Positions 32,844-43,900 of a stretch of DNA of 64,000 bases are shown here, piece after piece (the first letter of the stretch is position 1; every line of letters begins with the position of its first letter). The stretch covers positions 214,501 through 278,500 of the forward strand of contig NC_090170.1 of the NCBI RefSeq assembly GCF_017916325.1, read 5' to 3'. Below the pieces are notes generated by a model. That model was not told where the DNA came from and made no database searches. It worked only from the letters and a program-made list of their open reading frames with translations. This DNA is from Leishmania martiniquensis (lineage: Eukaryota; Euglenozoa; Kinetoplastea; Trypanosomatida; Trypanosomatidae). Made by a program: the position numbers and the translations under genes.

Positions 32844-34179
32844 GTGGACCTGTGGAGCGCCGCAAGCCACTTCCTCTCTGCGCCTGCTTTGTTTTTCATC
32901 TCTCTTCTACTGCGAATATGTACATTGAGCCTAAGCAGTCCCCTGCGTAGCAGCGCGAGGCCCCTTGTCTCTCGCTCTCTCTGCACGCACGTTTCTTACC
33001 TTCACCTTTGCTGCTGCTGCCATGGCGGTGCCGCCCTTCACAGTCGCGCAGGGCAACCCCCTCCTTCCCCTTCCACCTCCACTGCCGTGGATATTGTAAT
33101 CGAGGAAGACACACTCACACAGTCCCGTCGCCTCTGTGCATATGTGTGTGTGTGCGTGATCTTGGGCTGGTCCGCGGTGGCGCTCGAGGAGGACGGGTGG
33201 TCGAAATGAAAACGTTCTTCTCTTGTGTACATTTCTATTTCACTTCGTCTTGCATGGAACACTGAGCCCGCCAATGGCGGGGGCAGACGTCAACGCCTAG
33301 CATCGAGGGACCCCGCGCCTCTAGCCTCGTCAATGGCGAAGTGCAGATGGTATCGATGCAAGGCCTGGCACCGAAGGGATAGGAGAGGGGGGGTCAGAGC
33401 GATTCACCCCCGCTCCCAATGTTGGTGGTGAGGTCCCTGGGTGTCGTTGCGCCGGAGAGACCGACAACAGTGCTGCACGCCAGCCGCATGTATATGGCGG
33501 AGACATAGTATGAATGGCTCGATTGTACTCCACCTGGCCCTCCTTACCTACTTTGAAAGGGGAACCTGAGGTGGCCTGAAAGGCTGTTGGGTAGGGTTTG
33601 CCGCAGAGGTGGGGAGGGGCCGATGGCGAAGTCTATACTTCTGTGACGTCCGTGTGTGTGTGTCGCTGTCTCGCACTCTACAAGGATCCTGTGGGACGGC
33701 GGGGCAATGTGTAGTGTAGCCCCTTCTCTGTGGCAGTGCATGGTACACTTGACAGCACCAACGAAACGAACAAAATTAAAATTCCGCAGCCGCCCTCTTG
33801 GATGTGTTGCATGGTACGAAGCGCGCTGACGGGGGAAGGACGGTGCATAAGCCGTGGGTGTTTGCGTCGTCGCCACGGGGGCATGCTCGTGCGGCGAAGC
33901 CAAAGGCAGAGGCGGCCTCGCCCCCCCCACACACACACACCCATCAGAGCAAACGATGAAGTTTTTCGTTTCTTCCTTCGTACGCGCGCCACGCATCATT
34001 GACGCTTTCGAAAGAGGGCTTCTGCATCCGCCGCATTCCCTCCCTACCACCACCACCACCCCCTCGCTATAAACTCCTCCCCCCTCTCTCTCTCGCTCTG
34101 TATTACTGCTGCTGCCGCTCCTGGACATACGCGTACGCCTGTTTGCGCATTATATTATGTTCACTCATGGTCATTATAC

Positions 34180-34215
34180 ATACACACACACATATATATA
34201 CATATATATGTATGC
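34180..34215. repeat. CA/TA microsatellite
   Basis: A (CA)n run followed by TATATACATATATATG-type units. It resembles the TA blocks in the spacer before the LRR gene. Confidence 0.8.
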
Positions 34216-34490
34216 ATGCTTGTGTATGTGCGCGCAGCTTCTCCGTCGCTCATTTCTTTCCCCCTCGTCTGCTGCTGTTTCTCCTCCTTCCCCTCAGTGT
34301 CCACCTTTTCTCTTTGTAGGAGTGAGGTGTGAGTGCCTGTGTTCATCCGTCGGTCGGTCTGTGTGTGTGTGCGCGCGCGCTCCGTTACCCTTGGCCTGCG
34401 CGCTGCGGATATTTACCGCGGCCTCTGTTCGCCACGGCCCCTTCCTTGTGCTCGTTCGTTCTTTTTCCTCTCTCTATTCGCTCTTCTTAG

Positions 34491-34582
34491 TCGCCGTCTT
34501 TTTTGCTGCGTTTCTGCTCCTTCGCCGCTCTTCCCCCTCTGACCCTCACCGCTATTACGTCCTTCACGACGACCCCCGTAAG
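34491..34582 (+). promoter_or_regulatory. Probable polypyrimidine tract and trans-splice acceptor for VPS60
   Basis: A long T/C tract at 34491-34550 is followed by the first AG at 34581-34582, leaving a leader of 22 bases before the ATG at 34605. Confidence 0.5.
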
Positions 34583-34604
34583 AGCACGAGTTGAATAAAA
34601 AAGA

Positions 34605-35279
34605 ATGAACCGCCTCTTCGGTAAGGCAAACAGTACCCCCAAGCCAACCTTGGAGGACGCCAGCAACCGCATCAACAGCCGCACAGACGTCGTCGATGCC
34701 CGCATCTCCAAGATCGATACGGAGCTGATGAAGTTGAAGGAGCAAATCCAGCGCTCGCGCGGCATGACGCAGAGTCGCTACAAGCAGCGAGCTGTGCAGC
34801 TACTCCAGCAGAAGCGCATGTACCAGAACCAGCAGGATATGATGATGCAGCAGCAGTTCAACGTGGATCAGCTACAGTTCACGACAGAGGCTGTGAAAGA
34901 CACGCACGTGCAGGTGAATGCGATGAAGCAGGCGAACAAGGAGCTGCGCAAGGGCATGAAGAAGCTGAATATCAACAAGGTCGATGAGCTGCAGGACGAG
35001 CTCGCCGACCTCTACATGGACACGCAGGAGATTCAGGAAATTATGGGCCGCGCCTACGATGTGCCGGAAGACATCGACGAGGACGAGATGCTGGGCGAGC
35101 TGGACGCCCTCGATTTTGACATGGAGAAGGAAAAAGATGCCGACTACCTGGCCGATGCACTGGCTATGCCAGGCACGAAGCTGCCCGACGTACCGACAGG
35201 GGACAAGGTCGATGCAGGTGGCCAGAAAGAGTCGAATGCAGTGGACCCGTACAGCCTCGAGGCGCAGCTGGGCCTCTAA
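34605..35279 (+). CDS. VPS60: ESCRT-III subunit VPS60/CHMP5 family (SNF7 domain)
   Basis: 224 residues, the usual SNF7-family length. The N-terminus MNRLFGK is a hallmark of the CHMP5/VPS60 branch. It is followed by a basic alpha-helical hairpin (about 20-105, including the conserved KQRAVQLLQQKRMYQNQ segment). The acidic C-terminal half (EDIDEDEMLGELDAL, about 157-172) is typical of the autoinhibitory region and VTA1/VPS4-binding part. Family role: membrane-bound assembly in multivesicular-body sorting and membrane scission, as a late accessory subunit that regulates VPS4. The 22-base predicted leader supports this start. The neighbours are unrelated in function. I am confident of the subfamily because both ends agree with it. 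Confidence 0.95.
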   Translation: MNRLFGKANSTPKPTLEDASNRINSRTDVVDARISKIDTELMKLKEQIQRSRGMTQSRYKQRAVQLLQQKRMYQNQQDMMMQQQFNVDQLQFTTEAVKDTHVQVNAMKQANKELRKGMKKLNINKVDELQDELADLYMDTQEIQEIMGRAYDVPEDIDEDEMLGELDALDFDMEKEKDADYLADALAMPGTKLPDVPTGDKVDAGGQKESNAVDPYSLEAQLGL

Positions 35280-36641
35280 TCGAGGCGCGAGAAGGAAAGG
35301 GGGAGAAAGCGTGCCTCCGAGACCCCCGTGATGAAGTTTGTGGCGGCCTTGTGTGGAGGCCGCCCTGACCCCTTTCTGTGTATGGTAGGCTCGAACCCCT
35401 TTCTCGTCCCCCGCGAGGGGGGATGCTTGCTTCCGCTTGGCAGGGCAGGTCGGTGCAGCTGTGCACCAGCACAGCCGCTTCCCCCCACCCCGCCCCCAAG
35501 ACGTCCTCCGCAAGGAAGACGGGCGCAGATGGAGGAGTGCGCTCGCTTGTTCTGATATCTTTTCAGCGCCTGTTTGGGCCTGCCATTCTTATCCACCTCC
35601 ACTCTCCCTCGAGCTCTACCGTCACAGCTGCCGCCATCGAAATTGTGTGCGAGACGAGGATGAAGGTGACGCATACCTCTCCAGTGATAGTCCATTCCGG
35701 CAAAGTCAGTCTTCGCTGTGGGCCGGCGGAAAGAGAGGGACGTAGAGCTCATCCACTCACTCACTCTCGCGCGCATGCAGGACTCCTTTGTGTGCCCTGT
35801 CTATCTGCATGTGTTTGTGTGTACGTGGTGTGTGCCGCCCGCAAGAGGCGGGACTGCTGAAGCTCGCCCCTTCTGCGTCTGCCTCGTCTCCCCGTGCTCC
35901 TTTCTCTTGTACTGTACGTTTCATGGTTCTCCTCCTACCTCGACCACCTCCAGCACCACCGCGACGGTTCCCTACTTCAGCTTTGTCCTTCGACTTGCAG
36001 AGGAGGGAGAACAAAATTTTCGAAATGGGAGGAAGGGAAGGGGGGGCGCATCGGCGGGCGGGCAGATGTGGGGCATATACCTGTGCCCCTATCCCTCCCT
36101 CTTGCTGCACCACAGACGCACACGCATACACACTCTCCCTTTCTCTCTTTTCGTGGCTGCGTTGTGCGTGAACATGCGCATGCTCACGCAGGAGAGCGGA
36201 GGTTGTCTTCGGCATTCTTTGTCTTCCGCTCTGTTTCCTTCTTTCTCCGCCGTGAGGCGCACATGCGAACGGCCTGTGAAACTGCAACGGGGCTCTTTCA
36301 AGAGCAGCAGGAGCCGCGCCAACCGTTCCTTTTTTCGGCGGGATGTGTGCTTGCGTGCTGGAGGCCTGCAGGCGCGCTCATCCGCACATGCTCCGCTCCA
36401 CGAGAGCCAGCGGGGGAGGCGTTTCTCTTGCTTGACGACGTCTCGCCTCCTTCGATGGGTATTGAATCGACAGATGGGCCGCAGCTCAGCCACACGAGCG
36501 CTGCTCATCACTTTCACCGCGCGACTCAGCCATCCCCGCAGTGCGCACTCTGCCGCCACCACCGCTGCTTTGCTGTCACTGCCAACCTCTTCTCTTCCTC
36601 TCTCTCCCTTCCCTTTCTTCACTGCGTCTCCGCTTCCGCTG
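35280..36641 (+). other. Spacer before the 36642 gene
   Basis: VPS60 3' UTR and the probable 5' UTR of the next gene. The next gene's frame stays open back to 35718 and a second frame (35894-37132) is open across it, but both read through CT-rich and CA-rich DNA typical of UTRs. Pyrimidine tracts at 36120-36152 and 36221-36250 are each followed by an AG. The T-loop-like sequence near 35389 is not a tRNA (see rejected items). Confidence 0.55.
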
Positions 36642-38858
36642 ATGTCCGCCGGTGCGTTGTCACGCGCAGGGGCGACTGGCTCAACACTCGGCGTACCACA
36701 AAAAAGACGCTTCGCTTTGGCGATGCCCCAGCAGGCGCTACTCCGCGAGCGCACCACATCAGGGCGCATGCACGCATCCTGTCTGCCGGTATTGCTTCCG
36801 CATCAGTTCCCCACCTTGCAGGGATTCAACCAGACTCCAGTACCACTTCGCCTTTCCATCCCGTGCGCGCTCCTACGCGTACACCAGCGCTCCGCGTCGG
36901 AGCCGGCTCGAGCACCGTACCGATATCCCGACAGCGCGGCGGCGGAGGTTGTGGCAGAGTGGAATGCGCCTTCAGAGCAGGTGGTGTTTCCTCTAGGCGG
37001 CAATGGCGGCTATCTTGCGCCTTGCCGCTGCGGCAGAGGCCTAGGCGTAGGCTCTGTAGCTCCGCTATCAAGCGCTGCGAGCGCTACTTCGTGGGTGGTA
37101 CTGAGAGTGCAACGGACGCCGCACACAGGTAGCGAAGCTGGTATGGAAAGCTGTCGAAGCGGTGACGATAGCGGTTTTGGCAGCTGCCAGCAATGGATAG
37201 ATCGGCGGCTTCGACTAAGCACCGTATTGTACGCTTCCGACTGGCAGTTTCTCGTGTCTCGGCAGGAGCGCAAATCGGCGACGGTGGAACACTCGTCCAC
37301 TCTTGGTGTTAGCGCCTCGGAGAGAGAGCCAGCCGCCACGGCAGACATGGAGGCACTCAGCACGTTCTTTCCCGCGTTGCACCACGGCCGCTACTACGCT
37401 ACAGCGCAGGCTTTTCTGCGCCACTGCCAGCACAGCGACGAGCACCTTGTCTGGTGTGAAACAGATCCTCTTGTATCCGTTGAGTGGGTAGGAACGGAGG
37501 AGGCGCCACACCAAGGCGCGTGCTTACCCGTGATGCAGGAAAGGGGCAAGGCCGCAGCAGAATGGGGCTCTTTCATTGCGCTGGAGAGCGCGGGTGCACG
37601 GCGATCGTGCGTCGGCGTAAACCGTAAGCGCCGGCGTCGATGGCTCTCGCAGCGCGTACGCCAGTGCCCACGTGCGCGAATTGGTCAGATCGCACAGCCG
37701 TCATGTACAGAGCACCAGTTCGCCGAAGCGTCCGCTTTGTGTTGCTCAACTGTCACACGAATCATCACCAGCGTCACGGCTCTCGACTCGGTCTTCTGTG
37801 CGTACCGTCTCACGCTGAAGTCTTCTGTTGGCTGCCTCTCCGCCAGTGGCGAGGGGCTATCCGCGATTGCGGCGGCGGCAGCGGGCATTCGAGCGCAGGG
37901 TAGCACGTCTTCTCAGGCGCCGCTGCCTCCGCCGGACATCTCCAGAGAAGAGCTCGATGAGGCGCTGCAGTCGCCGTCTTACGCGAGCTGGTACCTTGCC
38001 CTGCGCCCGGCCTGTCGATCCGCCCTCCACACACCACACCGCGCAGCAGCGATGGCGGCAGGGATGGGGAGTGCGGAAGAGAGCGTTGGTGAAGCGGCAC
38101 GCCGGGGCGCTGTGCAAGAGGTGTTTCTACACGGTGTTGCTGCCTCTCTGGCGCTGTGGTTTTGCAAGCAGGGCAAGTGCCGCAGCACCTTCGCCTCCGT
38201 GGCGGTGTGTAAGCCGCGGCTAAGCGAGCCTTCACCAACCCCCTTGACAGCATCCACAGGCGGGGCCGCCGTACTTGTCGCAGCGCTGTTGCGGGACTGG
38301 TGGGATCAACTTAGCCAGGAGGCGGCCCAGTTTTTCGCTGTGCCTGCGACGGCCGCGCCAGCGGGCCCGCCGAAACGAAGGAGCCGTTGCTCTATCGCTC
38401 ATCAGGTATGGGTAAGCCTTCAAGCGTGGGACCGTGCAAACAGCGCTCCTCCCATTGCAGCCGCGGCACCTCCTCCTGCGCCGCTGGAGCGCCTCTGTGT
38501 CACTTGCGCAATCGTCGTGACTTTCATTCACCGCAGTCAGGAGCGGAATCTATGGTGGAATGCGCCTGGGCCAACAGCAGAACCAAGTCGTGAATATCCT
38601 GGTAAGGCTGACGACGATGAAGCGTTAGCTAAAGAGGGGGCCGTACCAAGTGATGCGAATGATGGTGCTGCTTACGGTACTGGCCGCGCGCCAAGCATCG
38701 ACGGAGTTGCTTCAAACAAGTCGTGCACGTCCGCGGCCGGTCGACTTCCGCGCATGTCGCTGAACGATAGCCGCCGCAGGCACAACGACTACCGCGCATG
38801 CATGGACCTCATTCTGCAGCTTCTCTTGGCCGAGCAGCAACAGCACTGGGCAAAGTGA
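36642..38858 (+). CDS. Conserved-looking hypothetical protein, start uncertain
   Basis: 738 residues from ATG 36642. The frame is open back to 35718 with earlier ATGs at 35775 and 36174, and a later one at 36723. I chose 36642 because sequence before it looks like UTR (CT tract 36590-36640). An AG at 36669-36670 would instead favour 36723. The protein has no domain I know. It contains a short Cys motif (PCRCGRG), Ala-rich helices, a basic patch (NRKRRRRWLSQRVRQ), and a long mixed helical C-terminal half ending LILQLLLAEQQQHWAK. No signal peptide or membrane span is obvious. Codon use from about 36900 on looks coding and the frame is uninterrupted, so the gene itself is likely real. I cannot assign a function. 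Confidence 0.65.
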   Translation: MSAGALSRAGATGSTLGVPQKRRFALAMPQQALLRERTTSGRMHASCLPVLLPHQFPTLQGFNQTPVPLRLSIPCALLRVHQRSASEPARAPYRYPDSAAAEVVAEWNAPSEQVVFPLGGNGGYLAPCRCGRGLGVGSVAPLSSAASATSWVVLRVQRTPHTGSEAGMESCRSGDDSGFGSCQQWIDRRLRLSTVLYASDWQFLVSRQERKSATVEHSSTLGVSASEREPAATADMEALSTFFPALHHGRYYATAQAFLRHCQHSDEHLVWCETDPLVSVEWVGTEEAPHQGACLPVMQERGKAAAEWGSFIALESAGARRSCVGVNRKRRRRWLSQRVRQCPRARIGQIAQPSCTEHQFAEASALCCSTVTRIITSVTALDSVFCAYRLTLKSSVGCLSASGEGLSAIAAAAAGIRAQGSTSSQAPLPPPDISREELDEALQSPSYASWYLALRPACRSALHTPHRAAAMAAGMGSAEESVGEAARRGAVQEVFLHGVAASLALWFCKQGKCRSTFASVAVCKPRLSEPSPTPLTASTGGAAVLVAALLRDWWDQLSQEAAQFFAVPATAAPAGPPKRRSRCSIAHQVWVSLQAWDRANSAPPIAAAAPPPAPLERLCVTCAIVVTFIHRSQERNLWWNAPGPTAEPSREYPGKADDDEALAKEGAVPSDANDGAAYGTGRAPSIDGVASNKSCTSAAGRLPRMSLNDSRRRHNDYRACMDLILQLLLAEQQQHWAK

Positions 38859-39595
38859 CGCAAGCATGTAGAGAGAGAGGGTACGGGAAGGGCTACTTTT
38901 ACGCACATTTCGCGCTGTTCCCACCCAGCCCTCCCTCTCCTCCACCCCCGCACTGGCGATACCAGCGCCTTCGCTTACGCTTTCAAGGGTTTTTTTTGAT
39001 CTGTATTCGTTTCTGCTATGTCAGAGAGGCGTTGTGCCTGCGGCGCTTGTCACTCGCTCAGACACCGCGCTGATGGTGTATGTGTATGTGTATGTGTGTG
39101 TGTGTGCGCCCTGCTACATCTTCCCCACAAGCATAAAGAGAAGGGAAGAGTTAGCGCAGGGGATGGAGGGGCCGCTACTCTCCCCAGGAGAAAAATGCGC
39201 TTCTCGGAGGCGCACAGTGTTGGGGTGGGAGGTGAGTGTGGCTGGTTGGCGGGTAAACTTTAGCCGCAAAGTGTGTGCGTGTCCATGATGCAGAGGCCAC
39301 ACACATTCAGCAACGCACCTCTCATGCCCTCTTTTAGTGTTGCTTGCTTTCTTCTTGGCGAGACGCGTGGCGGCGCTTGTAAGACCTTCGGTGCGCTTCC
39401 ACCCCTGCGCACGCTGCCATTCGCGCACGTGGCGCTGTGGGGTGCCCACCACTTACACTCACACCCTCTCTTATGCCGCCTTTCAATCCTGCCGATCCCT
39501 TCGCTCTCCCTTCCGTCCTACAATTTCAACGCTCACATACCCATTCGCGCACCCCTGTCCGGCACATATACGTGTAGTGAGCCAGAGAGGAAGCA
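38859..39595 (+). other. Spacer before the eL20 gene
   Basis: About 740 bases holding the 3' UTR of the upstream gene and the eL20 promoterless 5' region. A GT-rich run at about 39074-39110 and CT-rich tracts. No gene seen. Confidence 0.7.
39481..39577 (+). promoter_or_regulatory. Polypyrimidine tract and trans-splice acceptor for eL20
   Basis: A T/C tract at 39481-39519 is followed by AG-free sequence until 39576-39577. Splicing there leaves an 18-base leader, short as expected for a trypanosomatid ribosomal protein message. Confidence 0.55.
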
Positions 39596-40135
39596 ATGGT
39601 CAAGCCGCACCTGCGCCACTACCAGGTCGTGGGTCGCGAGGCCCCCTCGGAGAAGAACCCCGAGCCGACCGTGTACAAGTTTGAGGTGTTCGCCCCAAAC
39701 TTCGTTGTCGCTAAGAGCCGCTTCTGGCGCATGATGAGGATTAAGAACAAGGTCAAGGCCACCCACGGCGATGTGCTCTCCTGCAAGGTCGTCAAGGACG
39801 CGAAGCTGGCGGCGCGCAACTACCTGGTCGATATCGCGTACTACAGCCAGCGCTGCGGCTACACGCGCATGGTCAAGGAGTTCCGCGACGTCTCCAAGAC
39901 TGGCGCCGTGAGCCAGGCCTACCATGATCTTGCATCCCGTCACCGTGCTCGCTACCACAACATTGAAGTGCTGTGCGTGAAGAGCATCCCGGACCACGAG
40001 GTGAAACACCTGAGCATTGCCCAGTACCACGCCCCGAACCTGTCCTTCCCGCTCCTTCAGCGCCGCACCAAGGCAGCCCGCAAGGACCGCGCGATCTTTG
40101 TCAAGAAGAACACGAAGCGCGCTGTGGTGGCGTAA
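39596..40135 (+). CDS. RPL18A: 60S ribosomal protein L18a (eL20)
   Basis: 179 residues, the normal length for this family. It begins MVKPHLRHYQVVGREAP and contains the family signatures EPTVYKFEVFAPN and VVAKSRFWRMMR near residues 22-48, then YYSQRCGYTRMVKEFRD near 82-98. It ends in a basic tail (KKNTKRAVVA). It is a structural protein of the large ribosomal subunit, contacting 5S and 25S/28S rRNA at the central protuberance side. Third positions are strongly biased to G or C, as in highly expressed Leishmania genes. The very short predicted leader fits efficient translation. From memory, L. major carries an L18a gene near its PPG cluster on chromosome 35, which would agree with this order; I could not check it. 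Confidence 0.97.
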   Translation: MVKPHLRHYQVVGREAPSEKNPEPTVYKFEVFAPNFVVAKSRFWRMMRIKNKVKATHGDVLSCKVVKDAKLAARNYLVDIAYYSQRCGYTRMVKEFRDVSKTGAVSQAYHDLASRHRARYHNIEVLCVKSIPDHEVKHLSIAQYHAPNLSFPLLQRRTKAARKDRAIFVKKNTKRAVVA

Positions 40136-40925
40136 GGGAGGTGCTCGTGGATCGGAATGCGCCGATGACGGCGGTGGAGAAAGGGGAAGAGCCTGTGCCG
40201 GCACACACGCGCAGGTGCACGTGTCTTCACCCCCTCCCCTCCCCCATCCCTTCCTTCTCATGCCTCCGAGCTGCTCGCCTGGATGGCAGCCACCGCGTGC
40301 GTGTGCGCCCTCCGCAACTGTTCGGAGGTCTGCGTGCGTTTCTTTTTGCACCCTTCGTTTTGTTTTTTCCGCATCCTTTTCACGCCAAAGCAAAGGAATA
40401 AAAAAAGGAGGGGGACACGACGGCCACGGCCCCTCTCATCATCACTCACCACCACCACCCGCCATTCCGTGGGGGTCATCAAGAGGAAAGACTCCGCTCT
40501 AGTGGCGTCGGAGGGGGAGGGGGGAAGAGGGCGTGACACTGTGGCAAGGCACACAATCGCCGTCGTGGCCGCTTCGCCTCTCGTTTCTGGTGTCATCGCC
40601 CCTTGGTCTTCGCCTGTGGGGAAAAGGCTATGCGCGCCGGTTATGCAAGGACGTGCGACCAGTGTTTTGCCGGCTATACATGTATCCTCTCTCTGTCGCC
40701 CTTGCCTACTGGCATGTTGCTCTCTCGCGCGCTCTCTTTTTTTCTGTCATGGAACATGCACACACATACGCATACACACAATTAAAGCAGTGGCGCAGAG
40801 GATAGCAGCACGCGCGGTACATTCGTTTGTGCGCTGCTGCCTCTTCATTGCGATTTCCTCTCTCCCTCCCTCTTTTTCCCGTGGAAGCCCTTCACCCTCA
40901 CTTCGCTTTTACTTGCCGGCTGAGA
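40136..40925 (+). other. Spacer between eL20 and the 2484-aa gene
   Basis: About 790 bases. CT-rich tracts, a polypurine patch near 40396-40416, a CA run at about 40758-40781. The tract at 40844-40880 and AG at 40886-40887 probably form the acceptor for the next gene. No gene seen. Confidence 0.7.
40844..40887 (+). promoter_or_regulatory. Probable trans-splice acceptor for the 2484-aa gene
   Basis: A T/C-rich tract ends at the AG at 40886-40887, leaving a 38-base leader before ATG 40926. This supports that ATG over the upstream TTG at 40827. Confidence 0.45.
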
Positions 40926-43900
40926 ATGTCTAGCAGCATCGGTGAACGGCACCACGTGTGGTCTTGCGCGACGACGTTGCACGTCACACTCCTCACAAGC
41001 CACTACACGGCGTCATCCGAGAAGGGGGACGCCGTAGCCACGAGCAGCAACCACGCCACCGCTGGGCACCGACGTGAGGCGCAGCCGAGCAGCAAAGCGA
41101 GCAGCAGCGCGAGTGCAAAAGTTCTCGGGAGCGAGGAAATGGACGTCTACAGCTGCAGCACGGCGGCGGAGCAGCTAGACACGGTGGCCCGTGTGCTGTG
41201 TGCTGTCATGCGGCAACAGGGCACCACCGACAAGGACGGGGCAGCGGATGCGGCAAGGCGCATCGTCTTGGCAAAGGCTGTCCGAGACGATGTTGTGCAG
41301 TGGGTCGGCGCAGCAGCGCCCGGTGGCGATCACCGGAACCTGACACCAGAGCCGGCTGCCCCTACCTCAGCTCCGTTGACCGCTCAGGCGAAGAACCGCG
41401 AAAGCGCACTGCCGCCACGGCGTCCGTGCTCAGCGAGATCCTCTTCCTCGCACAGCATCACGCACTCGTCGTTGAAACCTCCAGAGTCACATCACGACAT
41501 GAGTGGGGTCGAGAAGGGCAAGCGACAGTCGTATCTAGAAAAAGAATTGCCACTGTGCGAGTTGGTGTTGCTGCCAGGTGCAGCATCGTCTGCTTCGTCT
41601 TTCCTGATATTCGTGTATCGCTTGGTCCATGAAGAAGAGGTGCTCGCGGCGCTCTCTGCCCTCTGTGCGGAAAATCATGGTAGCAGTGCGGAGCTAAAGG
41701 ATGCACCGGCCAACGACAGCAGCGAAACCCTCGCCAAGGAGAAGCACGAGGCGCGAACTTCCCAGGCCGCCACGATTGTCACACGCGCCCTCTGGAGTAC
41801 TGTCCGGCCGATCCTGCGGGACCACCTGCATTCCACCAGCGGCCGCACTGTTCCGCTCCACGTGCCCGTTGTGTGGGCCATGGCAGATCCACGAATGCTA
41901 AGCGGCTTTTTCCCCCACTCCGTGAACGACACCGATGACATTTGGTCACCATTACCCTGTCCTATTTCCGTGCCCCCTTCATCCATGCGCAGCCCTGATG
42001 AGGCGGTCGCCGCGGAGCGCTGGGTGCGCCTCGTGCCGCGCGCAGCCTTCTACCTTTATGACTTTTCGGCCAGCAGCGCGACTGTGTTGAACACGCTCGC
42101 TGTGTTTCAGGCGCGCCACCATCAAGGAGGGCAGTCGCGAGCAAATTCTGCGAGGGAATCCTGCCAGGCCAGCAGCAGCGAAAGCACAAGGAAGCCGATC
42201 TCACCGCGACGTGGTGGTGGCGTCAGGCCGCCAATGGCAGCCGCGGGAAAGCCGACTCGTGCGAATGGGCCGGCCAGCGGATCAGGAGGTTCTAAGGGCC
42301 GCAATGCGCGAGGCGCAGCGGGGGCGGCAGCAGTAGCAGCATCGGCGCATGTGACATCGACACCGTACCAGCCTTCGCTACAGCTGCGGCAGCTGGACAT
42401 GGGGATCGACACGAAAGCAGCGCCGGCGGAGTTTCCTTATTGCCGCATCAACCCTCGGTCCCTAGCGTACTACCTCTACTCCGGAGGTTTAGTAGCACCC
42501 CAGCAACAGACCGCAGCGCCAACAGCACCATTGCCGTCCCTAGCGGAGCTCGAGATGGAGCTGACGTCGTACCTTAGCAAGATGATCGCCTTTCAGCAAG
42601 CAGTAATGGCCACATCAGAGGCGGATACGGCGGCATCGGCCATGGGGGACACGTTTGAGCGGATGTGGTGTTCATATGCGCCACTGCTACAGCGGATGCG
42701 CGCGTATGTGAGCAATCCAGCAGCGATACTGGCGACTGATGTTGGGGCGGGGAAGGAGGAGTGCAGCGGCGTCGACACCGATCCTCCAGCGGGAGGGTGC
42801 CAGGGCGCCTCTGTCACATTGGAGGAAGCCGTTCGTCTGTCGTTGTACCGGCCCCTGCCTAGCGATTACAGGTGGCCCCTGCCTCTGTGGGAGGTGACAG
42901 CGTTGCCCATCGCGCCAGTGCCCCCCGTGAGACTCCGCTGCAGGGGGTCGGATACTGTTGCGACATCAACAAACGCCATGACAGACAGCATCGGGCAGTG
43001 GGCCGCCGCTCTGCTGTCTGTTGTGGTGGACGATGGTGAGACTGCGGGGTACACGGAGGGGAAGGAAAGGGCCCCCCTGATGTCGATGCTGAGCCGCATG
43101 GTGCACCTCATCGATGCGTACAACGGATGGTCTTTGAAGAACAGTCACACCCCGCCGCGGGACACCAGCCGCAACTGCCGCGGCGCCACACGGGGCGTGG
43201 CCGCAGAAAAAGCGCCAGGCGATGACTCGGTGGAGGCAGCGGGGATGCTGCGGCGGTCAACTGTTTCGGCGTGCTGCACAGGTGGCGTGTTCAACATCAT
43301 GAGTGCCGTGTGTGCATGGATGGCCGCAGTGAGCGAATCACGTGTGCTTCACGAGCCGTCGTGCGAGCTAGCAGCCTTATGTGCAACGGCTGAGTCGCCG
43401 ACGTTGCCGAGCGCGGAGCCGGATGTCACCAGCAGCACTGCAGCCACGGCGTCACCCCCACCCTCCGGACTGTTTCGGCGATACGCGCAGCCATTTCAGA
43501 GATTGCTGGCGCCGGACTGCGGTAGCGCAACGGGCCTCATGGACGCTGGGGCTCTGACGGCCATGCTACCCATGACTCCAGAGACAACGGCCACTGAAGC
43601 AGTACCCGCAGCAGCGCCAGCGCAGCGGGGGAAGCGGCGCGCCGTAGCCACGGCCATGTGTACGAATCGCAAATGCACTGATGTGGCGCCTCCGCCGTGC
43701 CCTCAGGAAGTATCGTGGATGGTGCGGCACGTCGTCGCCAAGAACGCCGGACAGTTCGAGGTTAACGTTGCCCGCGGCACCGACACTGTCACCCCCGCGG
43801 CGGCCCTCACGGGGTGGTCACCTGCAATGCAAGATATGGCGACGGGGCTCTCCTCTTCACTCCCCACGCACCAGACCACCATGGCAACGATGAACATCAC

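Larger units (their letters stand above)
32844..34604 (+). other. Spacer between WD40 and VPS60 genes
   Basis: 1.76 kb without a convincing gene. The stretch 33260-33780 is less pyrimidine-rich and more complex than usual and could be a degenerate retroposon in the 3' UTR (see findings). A CA/TA microsatellite lies at about 34180-34215 and a GT/GC run at about 34362-34380. Confidence 0.65.

Noticed and set aside
35380..35410. GGCTCGAACCCC, a T-loop-like box B
   Set aside because: The flanking bases do not form a T-stem (GTAGG does not pair with CCCTT), and no matching box A or acceptor stem is seen.
35894..37132. 412-codon frame overlapping the hypothetical gene at 36642
   Set aside because: Residues are CT/CA-translation-like in the first part, and the 36642 frame continues as coding far beyond; likely chance.
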